DNA of 7,628 nt. Source: Pseudomonadota bacterium. Lineage in GTDB: Bacteria > Pseudomonadota > Alphaproteobacteria > Rhizobiales > Hyphomicrobiaceae. Numbering within the stretch: the first letter of the stretch is position 1; every line of letters begins with the position of its first letter. The notes below the pieces were generated by a model. The model did not search any database, had not been told where the DNA came from, and worked only from the letters and a program-made list of their open reading frames with translations. Shown here piece by piece: positions 5,814 to 7,628 of the stretch. The translations under genes and the position numbers were made by a program. The stretch covers positions 1 through 7,628 of the forward strand of contig JAEZBU010000306.1 of assembly GCA_023426855.1 (NCBI GenBank), in the 5' to 3' direction.

Positions 5814-6860
5814 ATGGCATTTCACTTTCGCGCACCGGCGATTGCCGTTGCGGGCCTGATGGCTTTTGCAGGCCTTGCTGCTCCGGCCTACGCTCAAGAC
5901 GCCTGCAAGCAGCGTGGCTCGCTCGACGTCATGTATTGCGACGAGAACGGCGATCTCGTCGCCGACGCGCCCAAGGACGCGTCCAAGCTCAAGAACCCAT
6001 CAACGCTGGTTTTCACCTATACGCCGGTCGAAGATCCGGCAGTTTATGAGAACATCCTGAAGCCGTTCACCGATCATCTGGCCAAGGTGACCGGCAAGCG
6101 CGTCGTCTATTATCAAGTCCAGTCGAACGCCGCGCAGATCGAGGCGATGCGCTCCGGCCGCCTCCACGTGGCAGGCTTCTCAACCGGTCCGACCGGCTTC
6201 GCCGTCAATCTCGCGGGCGCCATTCCGTTTGCTGTCAAAGGCAACGAGAAGGAACTGCAGGGCTATAATCTCATCGTGCTGGTGAAGAAGGACAGCCCGT
6301 TCCAGAAGCTGTCCGATCTGAAGGGCAAGAAGGTTGCTCACACCGCGCCTTCGTCGAACTCAGGTCACCTCGCACCGCTGGTGCTGTTTCCAGGTGAAGG
6401 CCTCGCACCAGACAAGGACTACAAGCCGCTGTTCTCCGGCAAGCATGACCAGTCCGTCATGGGCGTGAATTCCGGCGACTATGACGCTGCACCGGTAGCC
6501 TCCGACGTGTTCTACCGCATGGCGCGTCGCGGCCAGGTCTCGGAAGACAACTTCCGCATCATCTACAAGAGCGACCTGTTCCCCACCTCGTCGTTCGCCT
6601 ATGCGCACGATCTTCATCCTGATCTTATTGAAAAGGTCCGCGAGGCTTTCTTCTCTTTCCGCTACACGCCTGAAATGCTGAAAGCGTTCGAGGGTGCGGA
6701 CCGCTTCTTCCCGATCACCTACCAGAAGGATTGGGCGGCCATCCGCAAGATCGCGGAAGAAGCCGAAGGCGGCTACACCCAGAGCGGGCTGACCGCGATG
6801 GCCAAGAAGGAAGCCGACGCTGCTGCGAAGAAGGCTGCCGAAAAGGCTAAGAAGCAGTAA
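5814..6860 (+). CDS. phnD: Phosphonate-type ABC transporter substrate-binding protein PhnD
   Basis: The 348-residue periplasmic binding protein captures phosphonates or related phosphorus oxyanions for an ABC importer. It has a clear signal peptide (1-27, ending A-Y-A before Q-D). Family signatures are the F85-T-D-H-L-A-K-V-T-G stretch, A117 to P126 with G-F-S-T-G-P, the ligand loop S180-S-N-S-G-H-L-A-P188 (usually STSGYLVP), G209-K-H-D-Q-S (the conserved His-Asp) and G221-D-Y-D-A-A-P-V. The position that is normally Asp in the DAAAVDS block appears to be Ala229, with an Asp two residues on. Cys31 and Cys42 could form a disulfide near the mature N-terminus, and the tail (330-348) is a Lys/Ala-rich helix. 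Length is close to the family norm. A Pho box lies upstream and phnC follows after 131 bases. PhnD family membership is firm; the exact ligand (aminoethylphosphonate, phosphite, alkylphosphonate) is open. Confidence 0.93.
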   Translation: MAFHFRAPAIAVAGLMAFAGLAAPAYAQDACKQRGSLDVMYCDENGDLVADAPKDASKLKNPSTLVFTYTPVEDPAVYENILKPFTDHLAKVTGKRVVYYQVQSNAAQIEAMRSGRLHVAGFSTGPTGFAVNLAGAIPFAVKGNEKELQGYNLIVLVKKDSPFQKLSDLKGKKVAHTAPSSNSGHLAPLVLFPGEGLAPDKDYKPLFSGKHDQSVMGVNSGDYDAAPVASDVFYRMARRGQVSEDNFRIIYKSDLFPTSSFAYAHDLHPDLIEKVREAFFSFRYTPEMLKAFEGADRFFPITYQKDWAAIRKIAEEAEGGYTQSGLTAMAKKEADAAAKKAAEKAKKQ

Positions 6861-6871
6861 AGCCGCCGTCC

Positions 6872-6961
6872 GGGACCGCACGTTCTGGCGCCCTGATGCG
6901 CAAGACATCGCGCGGGGCGCCAGCCATCAGGCCAAACCTGCATGCGCGATCGCTCGGTCCC
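6872..6961 (+). other. Structured intercistronic region between phnD and phnC
   Basis: Three perfect complementary pairs lie within 90 bases. GGGACCG (6872-6878) matches CGGTCCC (6955-6961) as an outer closing stem. CTGGCGCCC (6885-6893) matches GGGCGCCAG (6915-6923) as a 9-bp stem with a 21-base loop. CCTGATG (6892-6898), at the 5' edge of that loop, matches CATCAGG (6925-6931) just past the stem. The third pairing crosses the second and could form a pseudoknot if the 9-bp stem gives up one or two pairs. Such structures between a binding-protein gene and the following transporter gene often protect the upstream message and lower downstream expression; that role is inferred here. Confidence 0.6.
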
Positions 6962-6991
6962 GCTCTTTATTGACGGACAAAGGATGACGTG

Positions 6992-7628
6992 ATGACGGCA
7001 ATGCAGCCGGCAATTTCCCACGCCGAAACGCGGGCCAGTCAGTCCGCGGCGGCCGTGATCCTGCGCGATCTGGTGGTCGCCTATCAGCCCGGCAAGCCGG
7101 TTCTAAAGGGCGTATCGCTGGAAATTCCCGACAGTTCAGTGACGGCGATCATCGGACCGTCGGGCACCGGCAAGTCGACCCTGATACGCTCGATCAACCG
7201 GTTGGTCGCCCCAACCTCCGGCGAGATCATCTTCGACGGCGAGAACATCGCCCGCATTCGCGGATCACGGCTGCGGGCGGTGCGCGCCAAGATCGGCATG
7301 GTGTTTCAGGAATACAATCTGGTCGAGCGCTTGACCGTGATGGAGAATGTGCTGACCGGCCGCCTCAGCGATTTGCCGGTGTGGCGCGTCTGGCTGCGCC
7401 AGTTCCCGGCCGACGATCTCAATCGCGCGTTCGATCTCCTCGCCCAGGTCGGCCTTGAAGGCTATGCCGCCCAGCGCGCGGATGCGCTGTCCGGCGGCCA
7501 GCGCCAGCGGGTCGGCATTGCGCGCGCCTTGATGCAAAATCCGCGATTGCTTCTGGCGGACGAACCGACCTCCTCGCTCGACCCCAAGACCTCGGTCGAA
7601 ATCATGGAGCTGATGACCAGCCTGGCAC
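6992..7628 (+). CDS. phnC: Phosphonate ABC transporter ATP-binding protein PhnC, 3' end cut
   Basis: The reading frame runs open to the window end, giving 212 residues. This is the cytoplasmic ATPase that powers phosphonate import with PhnD and PhnE. Motifs appear in order: Walker A G55-P-S-G-T-G-K-S-T63; Q-loop V104-F-Q-E-Y-N-L with Q106; the PhnC-type segment N119-V-L-T-G-R-L; signature L166-S-G-G-Q170 followed by RQR; Walker B L186-L-L-A-D190 with catalytic E191; D-loop S195-L-D. The switch histidine lies past the edge. An N-terminal extension of about 20 residues precedes the first strand. The ATG at 6992 has AAAGGA (6979-6984) 7 bases upstream; an in-frame GTG at 6989 and ATG at 7001 are alternatives. 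The gene follows phnD in the same direction. The W130-R-V-W-L-R insert between the Q-loop and signature is typical of PhnC. Confidence 0.93.
   Translation, partial: MTAMQPAISHAETRASQSAAAVILRDLVVAYQPGKPVLKGVSLEIPDSSVTAIIGPSGTGKSTLIRSINRLVAPTSGEIIFDGENIARIRGSRLRAVRAKIGMVFQEYNLVERLTVMENVLTGRLSDLPVWRVWLRQFPADDLNRAFDLLAQVGLEGYAAQRADALSGGQRQRVGIARALMQNPRLLLADEPTSSLDPKTSVEIMELMTSLA

Noticed and set aside
6360..6908. Minus-strand open frame (182 codons) opposite phnD
   Set aside because: Lies wholly over the conserved phnD coding sequence and resembles no known family.

Overview
The window is GC-rich (roughly 60 percent). Codon use and gene families point to an alphaproteobacterium of the Hyphomicrobiales, most likely the Bradyrhizobium/Afipia/Rhodopseudomonas group. 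This placement is an inference from gene style only. There are no rRNA or tRNA genes, no insertion sequences and no CRISPR array that I can see. No gap between genes exceeds 300 bases.

Left block (1-2323). Two leftward genes for exported proteins form a probable operon. A 672-residue von Willebrand factor A (vWA) protein has a signal peptide, one vWA domain and five tandem ~82-residue beta-rich repeats. Sixty-nine bases after it begins a second secreted protein, cut off by the window edge after a clear signal peptide. A 107-bp divergent promoter region separates this operon from the next block.

Middle block (2324-3574). Two rightward flavoenzyme genes sit 36 bases apart: a small YdjA-type nitroreductase and an FMN-binding flavin-reductase-like protein. 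They look like an ordinary redox or detoxification operon.

A 160-bp spacer with two adjacent hairpins leads into a 613-residue outer-membrane protein (3735-5576). Its N-terminal half resembles the beta-barrel of inverse autotransporters (intimin/invasin type). Its C-terminal half looks like a right-handed parallel beta-helix passenger, and its base composition becomes more AT-rich. This is the most distinctive gene in the window.

Right block (5577-7628). A 237-bp spacer holds a strong hairpin and a near-perfect two-unit Pho box. It precedes phnD (phosphonate-type ABC transporter binding protein) and phnC (its ATPase, cut by the window end). The 131-bp phnD-phnC gap contains nested and overlapping inverted repeats that could fold into an elaborate RNA structure. 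The Pho box suggests PhoB control under phosphate limitation, with permease genes (phnE) expected just beyond the window.

I see no convincing undescribed multi-gene system. The best leads are the inverse autotransporter with a beta-helix passenger, the Pho box pointing away from phnD, the folded phnD-phnC intercistronic region, and an apparent change in the PhnD ligand pocket.
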